A DNA stretch of 64,000 bases from Adineta vaga (GCA_021613535.1 CP075493.1:12276001-12340000); one strand, 5' to 3'; counted from the first letter of the stretch, positions 1 through 11,233 are shown. Made by a program: numbers and translations. Notes: generated by a model not told the origin, from the sequence alone.

Positions 1-1
1 T

Positions 2-943
2 GTTGCCTTTGCTACCGGTCAACCTCTCAATCATCTCGTCGGATTATTTACAGCTGGTATTCGAGCTAGTAGTGAATGCACTACGAAAGACATTTATTCA
101 CAATTGATGGACGGTAATCGAGCATTGGATCTTCGTGTATTCATATTTGAGAACGATATTTATATAGCACACGCACTACAAGGACCTTCCCTAGTTAATG
201 TTCTAACACAGATTTGGAAGTTTTTGCAAGGAACAAATGGTGAAATTGTATTTATAACCATGGGACATCCGTATGGATTCAATCAAACCTATATCGATCG
301 ACTTGCTTTCCTTCTGGAACCATTTCTTATCAGCAGAATTGCTATCACACCGGCTAGCTATCCAGGAGATCTATTGAGTTATACGTATGCACAACTCGTT
401 ACGAATCGTTCTTCACGTGCTATTTTCGTAATTGATAATAGCATCAATCCTGATGCCAATTCTTTCTTTTCCACTTCACTTTATTCACCACCGAATGGAG
501 GTAGTAATAAACTATATGGATTTTATACCAACAGTAATGATATTGCAGTTGTGATCAACAATCAGACTGCTAACTATGCTCGTTCTCGAGAAATTCTAGC
601 ACCAGCAGCTATCTATATGACGCTGACGCCGACATATAATGATGTGGTCAGTATAATCAATACTATCGTAGCAGATTTGCGTCCACTTATGAAATCGCTC
701 GCACTCGCTATCTTTCGAAGAGCATTGATGACCGAAAATATCGATGATCTCAATCTTACCTATACGTCACTTTATGATATCTACGTTCAACAGAATATGA
801 TTGCAAGACGTGCTAATATCGTGGCAAATATTCAGCCGCGAATACCATCTTCAACTAAGAATAGTATTTTTCTCATCTACACAGATTTTTACGAGAACAA
901 TAAAGACATGATCGATTTCGCTATTTCGTTCTCAACCAAATAA
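2..943 (+). CDS. PI-PLC X-domain-like phosphodiesterase, 3' part (5' end outside window)
   Basis: The frame is open from base 2 to the stop at 943, so the real start lies left of the window. The protein carries the TIM-barrel phosphodiesterase pattern of PI-PLC X-domain (PLCXD-like) proteins: GIRA near the edge, then ALDLRVF, a short strand ending IAHAL, and the strand GEIVFITMGHPYGF. Family members hydrolyse phosphoinositide-type or related phosphodiesters. The first catalytic histidine would lie upstream of the window and cannot be checked. No membrane segment is seen in the visible 313 residues. The last 80 residues are helical and not diagnostic. The domain call is fairly safe; substrate and location are unknown. 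Confidence 0.7.
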   Translation, partial: VAFATGQPLNHLVGLFTAGIRASSECTTKDIYSQLMDGNRALDLRVFIFENDIYIAHALQGPSLVNVLTQIWKFLQGTNGEIVFITMGHPYGFNQTYIDRLAFLLEPFLISRIAITPASYPGDLLSYTYAQLVTNRSSRAIFVIDNSINPDANSFFSTSLYSPPNGGSNKLYGFYTNSNDIAVVINNQTANYARSREILAPAAIYMTLTPTYNDVVSIINTIVADLRPLMKSLALAIFRRALMTENIDDLNLTYTSLYDIYVQQNMIARRANIVANIQPRIPSSTKNSIFLIYTDFYENNKDMIDFAISFSTK

Positions 944-1665
944 GAATACCCACTTTGACAACGAGTGAAAGATCGAACTTACTATCAGTCATTACTATTT
1001 GGACATATTACTTCAAAAAAAGTTTTTTTTAAGTTCCTTTGAATATAAACTATTATTTTCATTTTGCGCTGACACTCGCTAATCAAACAGCCAAGTATTA
1101 TCAAAATATAGAAAGGCTTCTTTTTCCAACTGAAAAGAAGCCTTTTTATGAAAGAAGTAATGCTTTGTTGGAAACAAATGAATTTCACTTCCTACTACTG
1201 CTGTATATTTATCAATTATTTTTCTTTAGAACAGCAACATGTATTTATTCATAAAAATCAAATCTGTAATCATATTTTAGTATCTATCGACCTATTAGAG
1301 TATGAGATATATCAGTTATCAACAAATACGTCACAAAAAAAAGAAAAATAGTGGAGTATTTATAGTTACATAATTTTATCGAATAATGATCACAAGTTAT
1401 ATAAAGAGAACAAGATATGTACACATTTTCTCTTTCTTTATTCCACTTATTGATCTAATGTTTACTTTATTTTTATCATCAAACGAGAGTGCTTCACATA
1501 CTTACTATCTTTCTCTTTCCTTCTTCATATATTTCAATACCCATTTAAAACACATTACCATTCTATTTCTTTTCTCAATCGTTATCTTCTCACATCGTGT
1601 CAAACGATAGATCGTTTCTGATCCAGTATAACACTATATACACACATAAATTTGAAATTATCATC

Positions 1666-2517
1666 ATGGTTGGTACCATCACTGGCGATATAAATTATCT
1701 TGATTCTACAATAGATGGACGTCCTCCTTGGTCAATACAACTTTCAATACCAACAACAATGCGAACAAATTTTGCACACTCACCTATTTATGTTCCCATT
1801 CATGACTTACGAGGCAAAGAAAATAGTGTTAATCTCGACACAAATGCTCTCGAAATCGTCAATTACAATGGTTCTATACAAAAAGAATTCGGAGATGGTA
1901 GTGAAGAACAAAAGGCGTATTATAAAGAAATTGAAGAATTTCTTAAGAAGCATCTAGGCGCTACCCATGTGATTATCTATCATCATAGTATTCGTTCTCG
2001 TAGTACACCCAAAGTTGATGAAGAATGTGATGATACACATAGAAATCCTGTTTTTTATCCTCATGTTGATCTCGATCCTGCTCAAGCTGACAAATTAATA
2101 AAAACTGAACTTGTCAAACTTGGCAAAGATGTTAATGAAAAGGAAAAAATAAAACGATTTCAAATAATTAATACATGGCGTCCATTAGGATCTTATCCAA
2201 TCATAGATAAACCATTAACTATCTGTGATTACCGCTCAATAAATATCAATAAAGATGTTCATACACTTATAATTCATGGCAAAACTGAAAATACAACAGC
2301 TTATACAATATCTCGTAATACTCAAAATAGCCATTTATGGTATTATTTAAGTCAAATGCGTTCGGATGAAATGTTTATGTTTAAAATTTACGATTCTAAA
2401 CCTGATGTTGCTCAATATGCTTTTCATACTGCTTTTCACAATGGCAATGGATCTTTAGCCAAGGAAGGACAGAAAAGTATAGAAGTTCGTTGTTTGGTCT
2501 TATATTACGATAAGTGA
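1666..2517 (+). CDS. AsaB/CmcJ-like oxidoreductase-family protein (fungal-type)
   Basis: Single-exon gene of 283 residues. The ATG at 1666 is preferred over an upstream non-ATG opening at 1597 because the similarity begins with MVGTITGDINYL. It shows the hallmarks of the AsaB/CmcJ/GA4-desaturase-like family of fungal secondary metabolism: an N-terminal HDLRGKE, DDTHRNP near residue 125, NTWRPL near 180, then ICDYRS. The precise chemistry of most members is unsettled (hydroxylase, methoxylase and desaturase names are all in use), so no reaction is assigned. There is no signal peptide or membrane helix, so it is probably cytosolic. A decayed copy lies 1 kb downstream on the same strand. The family is mainly fungal and bacterial, so horizontal transfer is likely but unproven here. 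Confidence 0.72.
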   Translation: MVGTITGDINYLDSTIDGRPPWSIQLSIPTTMRTNFAHSPIYVPIHDLRGKENSVNLDTNALEIVNYNGSIQKEFGDGSEEQKAYYKEIEEFLKKHLGATHVIIYHHSIRSRSTPKVDEECDDTHRNPVFYPHVDLDPAQADKLIKTELVKLGKDVNEKEKIKRFQIINTWRPLGSYPIIDKPLTICDYRSININKDVHTLIIHGKTENTTAYTISRNTQNSHLWYYLSQMRSDEMFMFKIYDSKPDVAQYAFHTAFHNGNGSLAKEGQKSIEVRCLVLYYDK

Positions 2518-3490
2518 CAATAATAAAAACAAAAGAACATTTTTGAATAAAAAAAAATTATGATTGTATAGATAGAAAAACAATATTAGTGAGCGTAATC
2601 AGTTAATAAATAAAATAATACATAAAATCGATCAAGATTGTAAATACAGTTAATTTATCGTATAGGAGAATAATATATCTTCATTCGCTTTATTTCTATC
2701 ATTTATCACAAAAATTTAATAAAGGAATAAACTTAATTTTAGTTTGAGTTGAAAGATGAAACTAAAATAGTTTAAGAACGTTTTTCCAGAAAATACACCT
2801 TACAAATAGAGACAATTAGATCTATAAGATTCAATCATTTGACTATCATGAATATCAACTTCACCAATCGTTTCTCTATGTTGTACATTGATCTACTTTG
2901 AATTGTTTTATTGAAAGTGAATACAATATTTAGCATATTGAACATACAACTGACAGGGTTTGGTATCGGTTTAGTTTCTTCTCATTAATACAAACATAAA
3001 TCCAGAAATTACGGTTATAGTGACTTTAATAGATCATTGACCATCGGAGAGCTAGATCTCACCTATATGTTTAGTATTTTATTCTATGCAAGCATCCTTG
3101 TTCGAAATTGGATGTAGTTATTTTTAGAAGAAGGGAATGATCTTTCATCAATAAATACGTCATGCGAAAAAAGAAGAGGAGTGTAATAGAGTACAGAAAT
3201 ACTTATAGTTACATTTCATGTCATGTCTTTAGGGCAAGTCGAAAATTGCACTGAAGAAGATACTAAATGATATATCTGTTTTTTCGCCTTTCATCCTCAT
3301 TTTCTGACATTTTTCTGCAATATCAGTTCATTTTATCTTCATTGCTTCGATTTATTACTATCGTTGATTAAGGAGTGTTACACGTGTTTACTCTTATGTT
3401 TCTCGTTCTCTTTTTATACGTTCATAGATACTTCTTCTCAACACAATAGCATCACATTAAGATTCCATTCTTTTCTCAAATCCTATAATA
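2518..3490 (+). other. Spacer, no gene seen
   Basis: AT-rich sequence between the AsaB-like gene and its decayed copy. I see no reading frame with protein character and no clear repeat in it. Confidence 0.5.
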
Positions 3491-4152
3491 TTACAAGATG
3501 GTCGCTGACGTATTCGATACCTACTGCACAAGTGCCTGTAAATATTCTCATTCATGATTTACGAGGCAAAGAAAATAGTGTCAATCTATAGATGCAAATG
3601 CTCTTGAAATTGTTAAATACAATGGTTGTATACAAACAGAATTTGAAAAAGATAGCGAAGAACATAAAACATGTTATAAAGATAGATGAGAGACATTCTC
3701 AAGAAACATTTAGGAGCTTCTCGTGTGATTGTCTGTCATCATTGTTTTCGTTCTCGAGGTACATCACATCCAGAAGAAGAATTATATGATACACATAGAA
3801 ATCCTGAGTTTTATCCTCATACTGATATTGATACTGACGGTACCAAACAATTAGTGAAACGATTACTCGTGGAAAACGGTGGTGATAAAGAGTAGAAGGT
3901 TAATTGAGCATAAATAATGAACGTTTTCCGTCTATTATGTTCCAATCCATCTACAAGTAAGCCATTAGCAATTTGTGATTATCGCTCACTGGACATGGAT
4001 AAAGATGTTCATTCACTCGCAATTTGAGGATATTTGCAATATGAAGAACGTTCTACAGGTCTTATTTTATCTCGTAATGCTAGCGCACCTATATCAAATG
4101 CAGATAAAAAAGTGTAGAATTCCGCTGTTTAATCTTATATTACGACGAATAA
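3491..4152 (+). pseudogene. Decayed tandem copy of the AsaB/CmcJ-like gene
   Basis: The pieces match the gene at 1666-2517 in the same order but in shifting frames. At 3491-3591 a segment ending HDLRGKENSVNL runs into a stop. At 3686-3895 a long block contains KKHLGASRVIV, DTHRNPEFYPH and a stop. At 3949-4027 there is KPLAICDYRSLDMDKDVHSL followed by a stop, and at 4114-4152 the C-terminal FRCLILYYDE. The family's NTWRPL segment is missing. Several frameshifts and stops make a functional product very unlikely. It is probably an old tandem duplicate of its neighbour. Confidence 0.85.
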
Positions 4153-4304
4153 TAATAAACATCTTTGGTACAAATAAAGTCTTAAATTTAGAAAAATGGC
4201 TGAGTCACCAATTATCGACAAAGTATTCTAATCATTTCAGTTAGATTCAAAGTTTGACCAATGATTTGTGTTATTTGATATCAGATAAAAGAATGTTTCT
4301 TGAA

Positions 4305-5261
4305 TTAGCGTGCAATATAAATTGCAGGTATCACTTTTTGACTTTGTCGTCGTATGTAACTTTTCAATTTTTTAACGACCTCTGGTAGACAACCAAGACA
4401 AATAAATGGTAAAAGTAATGTTAATAACCAAAAGAAATAATAGAAATAGTTAATATGCATTTCAATAGACCATTCTGGTAAATTCACGAATAATTGAAGC
4501 ATAACCATAAGAGCAAAAGGAATTTGTAATAATAAATAGATACCTGTGAGAAGGAATAGATTAACAATCATTTTACAATTTTTACGCCACTGTGCAACAG
4601 TTTGTTGTTGTTGAAGACCAATCCGTTTTCGGCAGAATACTCGAATGACCAGTGAAATATCATTTAATATATCTAAGAAAAGAGGACAAAAACTATGTGC
4701 AACAAGATCATATAATGAAATAAGACGATGAGTTGTATAACATGGAAAACCACAAAGTGATTTCGTAAAATCAAATTCATAGGTACATGGATAAATAAAA
4801 ATAGCTATAGTATAGAAGAGAATGAGATAAACAATGATACTTATATATGGTAAATAATGAAAAATGAAACGATACTTGACCGTATTGTAAAGATTTATAT
4901 GAAATATTAATAAATGACGTTCAATTGATATCCAAAGCATTATCATATTAATTGTGCTAAACAGTAAATAATCACACCATTGCCATATTAAACAATTAAT
5001 ATTCGTTTGTGGTATAACTAAACCAACATGTAAATAATGAATAATACGTGGTAATTCAATAAGATTTGTTAATAGAGTAAGGAGAAGTAATACTAAAATA
5101 CCATGATAATGAAGTGTTTGACGAAGAATTCGATTGGTGAGAAGAGAATAGACAAGAATAAAGTTACATATTAATGCGGGTGGTTCAAGAATAACGAAAA
5201 GACCAAATTTAATATTTCGAGTCCATTGAGAGTTTGTCGAATTATTTTCTGAAATATTCAT
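4305..5261 (-). CDS. Rhodopsin-like 7TM receptor, divergent
   Basis: Single-exon gene of 318 residues with seven hydrophobic segments, starting with one near residues 20-40. In place of DRY after TM3 it has [13 protein letters not shown] long TM4 is followed by a Cys-rich second extracellular loop (YPCTYEF, LCGFPC). A basic third loop containing QWRKNCKM precedes TM6. N-glycosylation sites sit at the N-terminus (NNST). This is the expanded single-exon receptor type of bdelloids. The ligand is unknown; a chemosensory or peptide receptor is possible. The broken gene at 8882-10028 is a close relative. Confidence 0.75.
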   Translation of the reverse strand: MNISENNSTNSQWTRNIKFGLFVILEPPALICNFILVYSLLTNRILRQTLHYHGILVLLLLTLLTNLIELPRIIHYLHVGLVIPQTNINCLIWQWCDYLLFSTINMIMLWISIERHLLIFHINLYNTVKYRFIFHYLPYISIIVYLILFYTIAIFIYPCTYEFDFTKSLCGFPCYTTHRLISLYDLVAHSFCPLFLDILNDISLVIRVFCRKRIGLQQQQTVAQWRKNCKMIVNLFLLTGIYLLLQIPFALMVMLQLFVNLPEWSIEMHINYFYYFFWLLTLLLPFICLGCLPEVVKKLKSYIRRQSQKVIPAIYIAR

Positions 5262-6279
5262 AATATATAGTTGCTTAATATAGTTGAATCGTTTTTCGTA
5301 TATTTTCTAATGCAAAAAAAATCTATTAATGCTTATTGAGAATAAATATGTATCTTTTTATATTTCATGTACTTTGATAAGAAAGAAGTTTGAAGTGAAT
5401 GCGAAGGAAATGAATTGTTCAGCTTTCATTCTCTCAATATCCGTTGATTAGTTGAGATTGAATGGAAGAATGCGTGAGTGGTTCTAAAAGTCTCTAAAAC
5501 TAAACGTTCGTATTTCTGCTTGAATTAATTTAACAGATACTTTTGTGACAAACTTTATAAGATCGGAATTGACATCACTCTATATTCATACCTACAGTTT
5601 AAATGAGAAAAACTATCGATGCGTCTCATGTTTTAATTTTTCTTCGATCGCCTACACAATATTCTTTTTCTAGACACGGATGTGTTTCATCTTAATCTAA
5701 ATCTAACGACTCGAATTCCCGCTCATGAAAAATTAATTTGTGAACGTTTATGCATTTATTTCTGTCATTTTAACTTGATTTTACATGATGATTATTAATA
5801 CAATGATTTCTTACAAATCGTGATGAGCTACATCATGCGAAAGAGAGAGTATATCGTACTTTTCATTCTTTTCGCACATGCGCATTAAGAGTTTAATCTT
5901 TTGCACACAGAACAACATTTTGATAGAGACGAAAAAGAAAAACTATAACATACATATGTTTGCATGCAAGTAAAATTCTTATTTACTCACGCATTTCTTT
6001 GTTGCACACTATAAAAATTAGTACACATAAAAGGTAAAACTTGTTGCTCTGTACGGCTTTTGTAATTTTCTTTTTGTTTCTTTACATAAAATCTAGTACT
6101 AATTTGCACAGAACAATTCAGAGATTAATTTAAAACGTATCGTCCATTTTCTTGCTCAAATAAATCAAGGATCATCGATGAAATTTTCAGTATATCAGAT
6201 ACAATCAATATTGCTGGTGACACTCATCATCATCAAGAATCAGTGTCTTTAGAATCACTAAAATCATTGTATGTTTGAC
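5262..6279. other. Spacer, no gene seen
   Basis: About 1 kb of AT-rich DNA between the 7TM receptor and the FG-GAP relic. It probably includes the 5' flank of the receptor. No reading frame or repeat stands out. Confidence 0.45.
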
Positions 6280-6699
6280 AGTACCGAAATCAAGTATGTC
6301 GCTTAGTATTCAAACCAATCATCAATAATACTGATGTTAAACATCATTCGTATCTACGTTATCTTGTTGTTGTTAATTCTGGTAGAGATAATATTCATGT
6401 CTTTCTTGGATATAATAATTCCACTGGAGATTTTTCTAAACCAATTGCAATGTCCTTATGTGATTTTAATCTAAACTATCAAATCGTTATAAATGTAGCA
6501 AATTTCGGTATGAATAATATATGTCTGTATTTGTGAATATGGTAATGGAAGTTTTACTAAATAAACTTAGTATGAATTGGAATTTTAGGCTCAACCGACT
6601 TCAGTTATTTTCGAAGATTTAAACAACCATGGTTGGAAAGATGTTGATATTTCGACTTATGGGACTAATAGTTTTAAAATTCTTTGGATTACTTGTTGA
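6280..6699 (+). pseudogene. Relic of an FG-GAP/VCBS-repeat protein
   Basis: One frame reads YLVVVNSGRDNIHVFLGYN and then YQIVINVANFGMNN before a stop at about 6536; the sequence just beyond still encodes EYGNGSFTK. At 6592-6699 another piece reads SVIFEDLNNHGWKDV followed by ISTYGTNS. These match the repeat rhythm of FG-GAP proteins (D-x-N-x-D-G-x-x-D, then ANxGxNNIxVxLGYGNGxF), a family greatly expanded in bdelloids. At least two stops and a frame change separate the repeats, and no start is visible, so it is called a decayed fragment. The family match is made by eye. Confidence 0.6.
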
Positions 6700-6824
6700 A
6701 ATATTTCAATTTCGATTGAATTTTCGAAAATAGAAAGTGCGACAAAAATATATTTGAATTGCGAGTTTATTTATTTAAAACTAATCAGAAAAAAGTGTAT
6801 GTTTTCAATAATAGAATATTTTAT

Positions 6825-7661
6825 TCATTTCTTTGGCTCTTTTTCCGGTGGTCGTTGATAATCATCATTTGAAAGTAAATAAATTACAATCAAACAAAAT
6901 AAACTTGTGAATACACCAAAAAAATTCATAATCAAACGTCGGATGCGTTGACTATCATTTGCTGTAAAGAATGATGAAGTCATTCCATGTTCAGATAAAC
7001 CTGTTAAAATTGATACCACTGCTGACATGAAGATTATTTTACCCCAAAGTCGATGACTAAAATACCGAAACTGATTTTATAATGAGAAAAGTAAAAGATA
7101 AAGAAAATATCGAACCTTGGCATATATGCTCGACGAATATCCAAACTCAATTGTGGAACTAAGAAGCAAACGAAACCACAAATCCATTGTAAGATAAATA
7201 AAAACCAATGTTGCTAAACCAAGCCATGAATGAAAGGTCATGAAGTGTGGTCGTTGACCAAGTTGTTTACTTCGAAAGATGGCAGTAAATCCAACAGCAC
7301 CACACGCAAATGAGATTAAAAGAAAAAGTGCATGACAAATTTTTACAATTAACTTTGGTGATTTTCGAAATGTTCGATATAAAAGAATAGCATTTCCATA
7401 GCAAAACATCAAACCAAGAGTCATCATTAATGGATGATAACTAAATGGATTTTTTTGCCAATTATATGTATTGGCAGATACATTTTCATTAAATAAAAAA
7501 CCAACGGCAATAACACTTAATAAACCAAATATTTCACCAAAAAGTAATAGTTTGGGATAATGTGTTTCAGGATTTCTTCCTACTAGAGCATACATATTCG
7601 GTATCCAGCTAAAAAGCGTATGCCTTCTGCTTTGATGAAATAAATATGTTACACGTCGCAT
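6825..7661 (-). CDS. Cytochrome b561 family transmembrane ferric/monodehydroascorbate reductase
   Basis: Two exons: 7135-7661 and 6825-7056, joined across a 78-bp intron (252 residues). The donor at 7134 is weak, but it is the only one that keeps frame with the acceptor at 7057. The family moves electrons from ascorbate across membranes through two hemes bound by four histidines. These are visible as SYHPLMM, the KICHALFL helix, FHSWLGL, and SHRLWGKIIF, the last created at the splice junction. Six membrane helices are apparent, and the C-terminal ILTGLSE...NDDYQRPP matches the animal CYB561 pattern. Length is normal for the family. Whether it sits in plasma, endosomal or lysosomal membrane cannot be told. 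Confidence 0.85.
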
Positions 7662-8435
7662 GATAGAAAGAGAAGGAAAGAAAAGAAAAACATTCTTTAC
7701 AAGACCATGTGCTTCTTCTTAACGATACATATGGCATACTAAAATTATTCTTATTCTTTTTCTCTATACGATTATTCGTTGACTGAATGATATTCTTTAA
7801 CATAGACTATTCATCGGAATAAATAAATTAACATACAAATCGTTATGTGGTCAGTAGTCAATGTGTGTGACTCGAAATCAAAGGGTTTTACTGAATAATT
7901 ATGTAGACTATTAAAATCTACAAGTCTATACTGTTGGGTGTTCATCCGATAATCGAAATTAGAATTCACGATGTATATTAGATATCACACAAGTATCTGG
8001 CGTTGTCGAATACATTGCACGGAATGAAATATGACTGCACTGAATATTTTGCAAATTTATGATTTACCTTGAGACCAAAAAGTACTAAACTATTATTAGA
8101 TATTTATGATTTTCCCTTTCTTTCCTTAAATAAACCAAAAATAGTCCCATCAAAGTCTCAAGAAGACGACTTTTTTCGTGAAAGAGGATCCTTTTCTTTA
8201 TGTACGATGAAAAGATTCCACAAATGTGTCACACATTCACTTATCTCAATGATGTGACTCTACCTCTTTCAACTGGAAAACTATTTGCAATCTGATACTG
8301 TTCATTAAGAGAGATTGAAATTTAACTCAATAATATAATACTTTTTATCGACTCTATCGAAACTTTCATCCTGTTTTAGTTGCGCAAATGTATATAGCAG
8401 TGTTATTTATTAGGCAAAAAAGTGACACTACAACA
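7662..8435. other. Spacer, no gene seen
   Basis: The sequence between the b561 gene and the TPR relic holds only short frames without protein character. No repeat was recognised. Confidence 0.4.
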
Positions 8436-8818
8436 CTATATTTTTGTTCGTAAATCCGATAGTGTTTCTCTGTACTACAACAGATGTGGATGTTTATCCG
8501 GCAGTTTCTGTTGAGCTATACCAAAGGGCGTTGACCGTGTTCATACACAACTTGATATTGTTTCATTTCTAGGTACGTTTTCGCCAAATTATGCTGTGTT
8601 TTTACTAAATCAGGGCGAGTTAGAGGAAGAGATTTTTCACAAATTTTCTCTGCTTTCACGTAATGCTAACGCTATTGTATATTGTTTTATCACACGAAAC
8701 ATTTCTTCCATATAACTATATGCCCATGCCGGAGAAGCAGGATCACAAACAACTTTTTCCTGGCTTTCCAGAACTTTTTCTAGGAACGAGTGAGGACTTT
8801 TTGCATTACCAATCCTTA
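8436..8818 (-). pseudogene. Relic of a kinesin-light-chain-like TPR protein (C-terminal end)
   Basis: Read on the minus strand, the region encodes tetratricopeptide-type helices in shifting frames: SYMEEMFRVIKQYTIALALR, then SLPLTRPDLVKTQHNLAKTY continuing LEMKQYQVVYEHGQ, then IAQQKLPDKHPHL and the tail YRETLSDLRTKI with a stop at 8436. The 42-residue repeat spacing and the LPxxHPxL/YNNLAxxY pattern fit KLC-type TPR proteins, which are very numerous in bdelloids. A frameshift near 8640 and further stops mark it as decayed. Only the last two repeats are left. Confidence 0.62.
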
Positions 8819-8881
8819 ATTAATTCACCGGACAATTTCTTTTATTGTCTATTTTAAATATACTATATATAAAGAATATTT

Positions 8882-10028
8882 TCAACGTATATGACTTGTT
8901 CTTTGATTAATTTGATTATTTCTGACTTGTTTTGTTTGGATATTTAAAGGAATAATCATGCGTTGTCGATTGTGCATCCAAAGAAGATTTTTTAATCTTT
9001 TTCCAATTTTGGGTGTTGCTGCACAACAAATAAAAGGAAAAAAGAAGATTAATTGGATGGAGAAAAATACAAGAAAAACAATTAATGTGATGATTAATGT
9101 CACTGGCGTTCCACTCGCTAAGAGGATTTGTACTATCGATCGAGGCAAATTGAAGGAAAAATAAAGAACTGAAATAAATAATAATTGAACGGTCATTTTT
9201 CGTTGTTGTCGCCATTGCATCAATCGATTCAGACGACGTTTTTGCCATAGAACTCGAAAGAGTAGAGCACTGCTAAAGCTAATAATAATAAATGTCGGTA
9301 GAATTTGATGAGCTATAGTATCCCATTTTCCCCAAAATGATTCAGAGATCATGCATGGAACAGGAACTCCATTGACTGGTTGCATAAAAATGTCATTTGG
9401 ACAATATGGAAAGAAAATGATTAAAAAATAAAAAAGTAAAACAATAGATCAGTATTAATACAATGGGAAGATAATGAATAAACAGGCGTTTATGTCTTGT
9501 TGCAATCCATTGCTGATGAAATATAAGAATATGTCATTCCATTGTTGCCCAAGCAAAACCAAGTAATTGTGTTGCATAGGTTGTGTAATCAATGAATGTC
9601 CAACCCGATAGAAATGAAGCATGAATGGAACCGTTGTTAATTCATAAATCAATCCAGCAAAAAGTAAAACAATAATGATATGATTATTGCGAGCTTGGCG
9701 AAGTGTTCGATCAAACAAAAGTTGATATAGAACGAAAATAGAACATAATATTGAAAGAATATTCAGAATGAGAAAGCATGAATGGAACCGTTGTTAATTC
9801 ATAAATCAATCCAGCAAATAGTAAAACAATAATGATATGATTATTGCGTGCTTGACGAAGTGTTCGATCAAACAAAAGTTGATATAGAACGAAAATAGAA
9901 CATAATATTGAAAGAATATTCAGAATGAGATAATACCAAAATCGAAAAGATATAGGAATAATAGAATTAAATATTTCGAATGGATCAATAATAGATTTAA
10001 TGATAGTTATATTACTTGAATTGGCCAT
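8882..10028 (-). pseudogene. Broken 7TM receptor with internal tandem duplication
   Basis: This is a paralogue of the receptor at 4305-5261. The N-terminus and TM1-TM2 lie at 9711-10028. A second copy of TM1/TM2 (FDRTLRQARNNHIIIV) starts at 9718 and continues into TM3 (LVLLGQQWND). The ATRHKRLFIHYLP segment follows in another frame. The C-terminal half, from CMISESFWGKWDTIAH to TM7, is open at 8882-9385. The break is a 157-bp tandem duplication (9618-9774 and 9775-9931, three differences seen) that shifts the frame, plus at least one further frameshift near 9400-9500. The good state of the C-terminal half suggests recent loss. Confidence 0.8.
9618..9931. repeat. 157-bp tandem duplication inside a receptor gene
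   Basis: Two head-to-tail copies, 9618-9774 and 9775-9931, each begin AGCATGAATGGAACC. I count three substitutions between them. 157 is not a multiple of three, so the duplication itself breaks the receptor frame. Confidence 0.9.
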
Positions 10029-10828
10029 AACAAGAAATTTTATGAGTAGACTGTTTCAATTTAAACTTATTTTCAAGAAAAAACGAGAAAGAACTAGAAA
10101 ATAATTATCTATCATGAATAAAAATAATGAAAGAGATAGACATGCTCATTTTTTATTAAAATTAGTAACAACAAGAGAACCGTTGATGGCAAGCCTCAAT
10201 TAAAATGAAATACGTTCAAGAAGAATAGTGAGCTGTTAGATGATTAATATATTCACATTCTGATACACGTTGATCGTGAAATAATCAGCTCTAGAACACA
10301 TAACGCGATACTTGAGAAAAAAATTATAAAATGAATGCATCCGTATATTCAGTTTATTACAATATGTTGAAAGAATTGTGTTTCGTACGATTTCTTTTTA
10401 TTCATGAAAATATTCTTGTGATATGTTTCATTTTTCTAATATTCTTCTTCTCATTTTAGTTTTATGTTACTATTTCCGATTGACTGATGTCTATAATGCA
10501 CACAATGAAATAAATCAAAAGTATCTTTGTGTATTGTTCTTTGCCAGCTTGTATTTCGATATGAAGTGTATAATTTTTGAGGGAAGTCAAATATATTTTT
10601 TGTACGTTTCATTTACCATCAATTAATAAAGTATTGATTATATTCTTTTGATCATTGGGATGAGTGAATTATTTGCATATTAAAAATGAAGTATAAAAAC
10701 ATAAAAAAAGGAAAGTACTCAAGATATAATCGTATTGACCTGATAGAGTGTTATAAATAGTCAAAAACTTTCATTATGTCGTATGGAATTCGATTCAAAA
10801 GCAGTTATTTTTCTTACAAAACAAGCCA
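10029..10828. other. Spacer and upstream region of the PLA2-like gene
   Basis: No supported gene. A short frame at 10423-10626 is hydrophobic but has no recognisable character. The last 80 bp form the likely promoter of the next gene. Confidence 0.4.
10752..10759 (+). promoter_or_regulatory. Candidate TATA box for the PLA2-like gene
   Basis: TATAAATA lies 70 bp before the ATG at 10829. The spacing suits a short 5' UTR. AT-rich DNA makes chance matches common. Confidence 0.4.
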
Positions 10829-11233
10829 ATGTTAAAATTTGTAACAAAACTTATCGTGTTTCTAATTATTTTCGAAACATTGTGTGCTCATGTAATAAGA
10901 AATCTGTCACGAAAACCAACATTACGTGAAAGTATACTTCATGGAGATGTGCCAATATCATCACTAGGTCTTACTGGCAGAAATAATGCTGGTTGTGATA
11001 TGATAATTGATAGTTGTGGTCAAAACGGTGGTTGCTGTGATGTACATGATAATTGTTATGAAATAAACAAATGTACAGCTTTGAGTTGGATACCTGGTGT
11101 TCAAGGTATGAATTGTTGGGGTTGTAATTGGAATGTGATGAAATGTGTTGCTATGCAAAATCCAGGAATGAGCTCATGTTGTTTGGCTGGCAACTGTGGA
11201 CAAGAGGAAACAGTTTTAGAAGCGGCGGCATAA
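10829..11233 (+). CDS. Small secreted phospholipase A2-like protein
   Basis: 134 residues in one exon. Residues 1-20 form a signal peptide ending near LCAHV. The core has CCDVHDNC at 69-76, matching the PLA2 active-site pattern C-C-x2-H-D-x-C (His73, Asp74), and further cysteines (WGCNW, SSCC, GNC) suited to disulphides. Family enzymes cleave the sn-2 ester of phospholipids with calcium. The usual calcium-loop motif before the active site is not clear here: only DSCGQNGG stands in that position. Activity is therefore uncertain, and it may be an inactive or divergent secreted relative. It stands alone with its own promoter. Confidence 0.6.
   Translation: MLKFVTKLIVFLIIFETLCAHVIRNLSRKPTLRESILHGDVPISSLGLTGRNNAGCDMIIDSCGQNGGCCDVHDNCYEINKCTALSWIPGVQGMNCWGCNWNVMKCVAMQNPGMSSCCLAGNCGQEETVLEAAA

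Noticed and set aside
8069-8257. 62-residue plus-strand frame
   Set aside because: No recognisable features and isolated.
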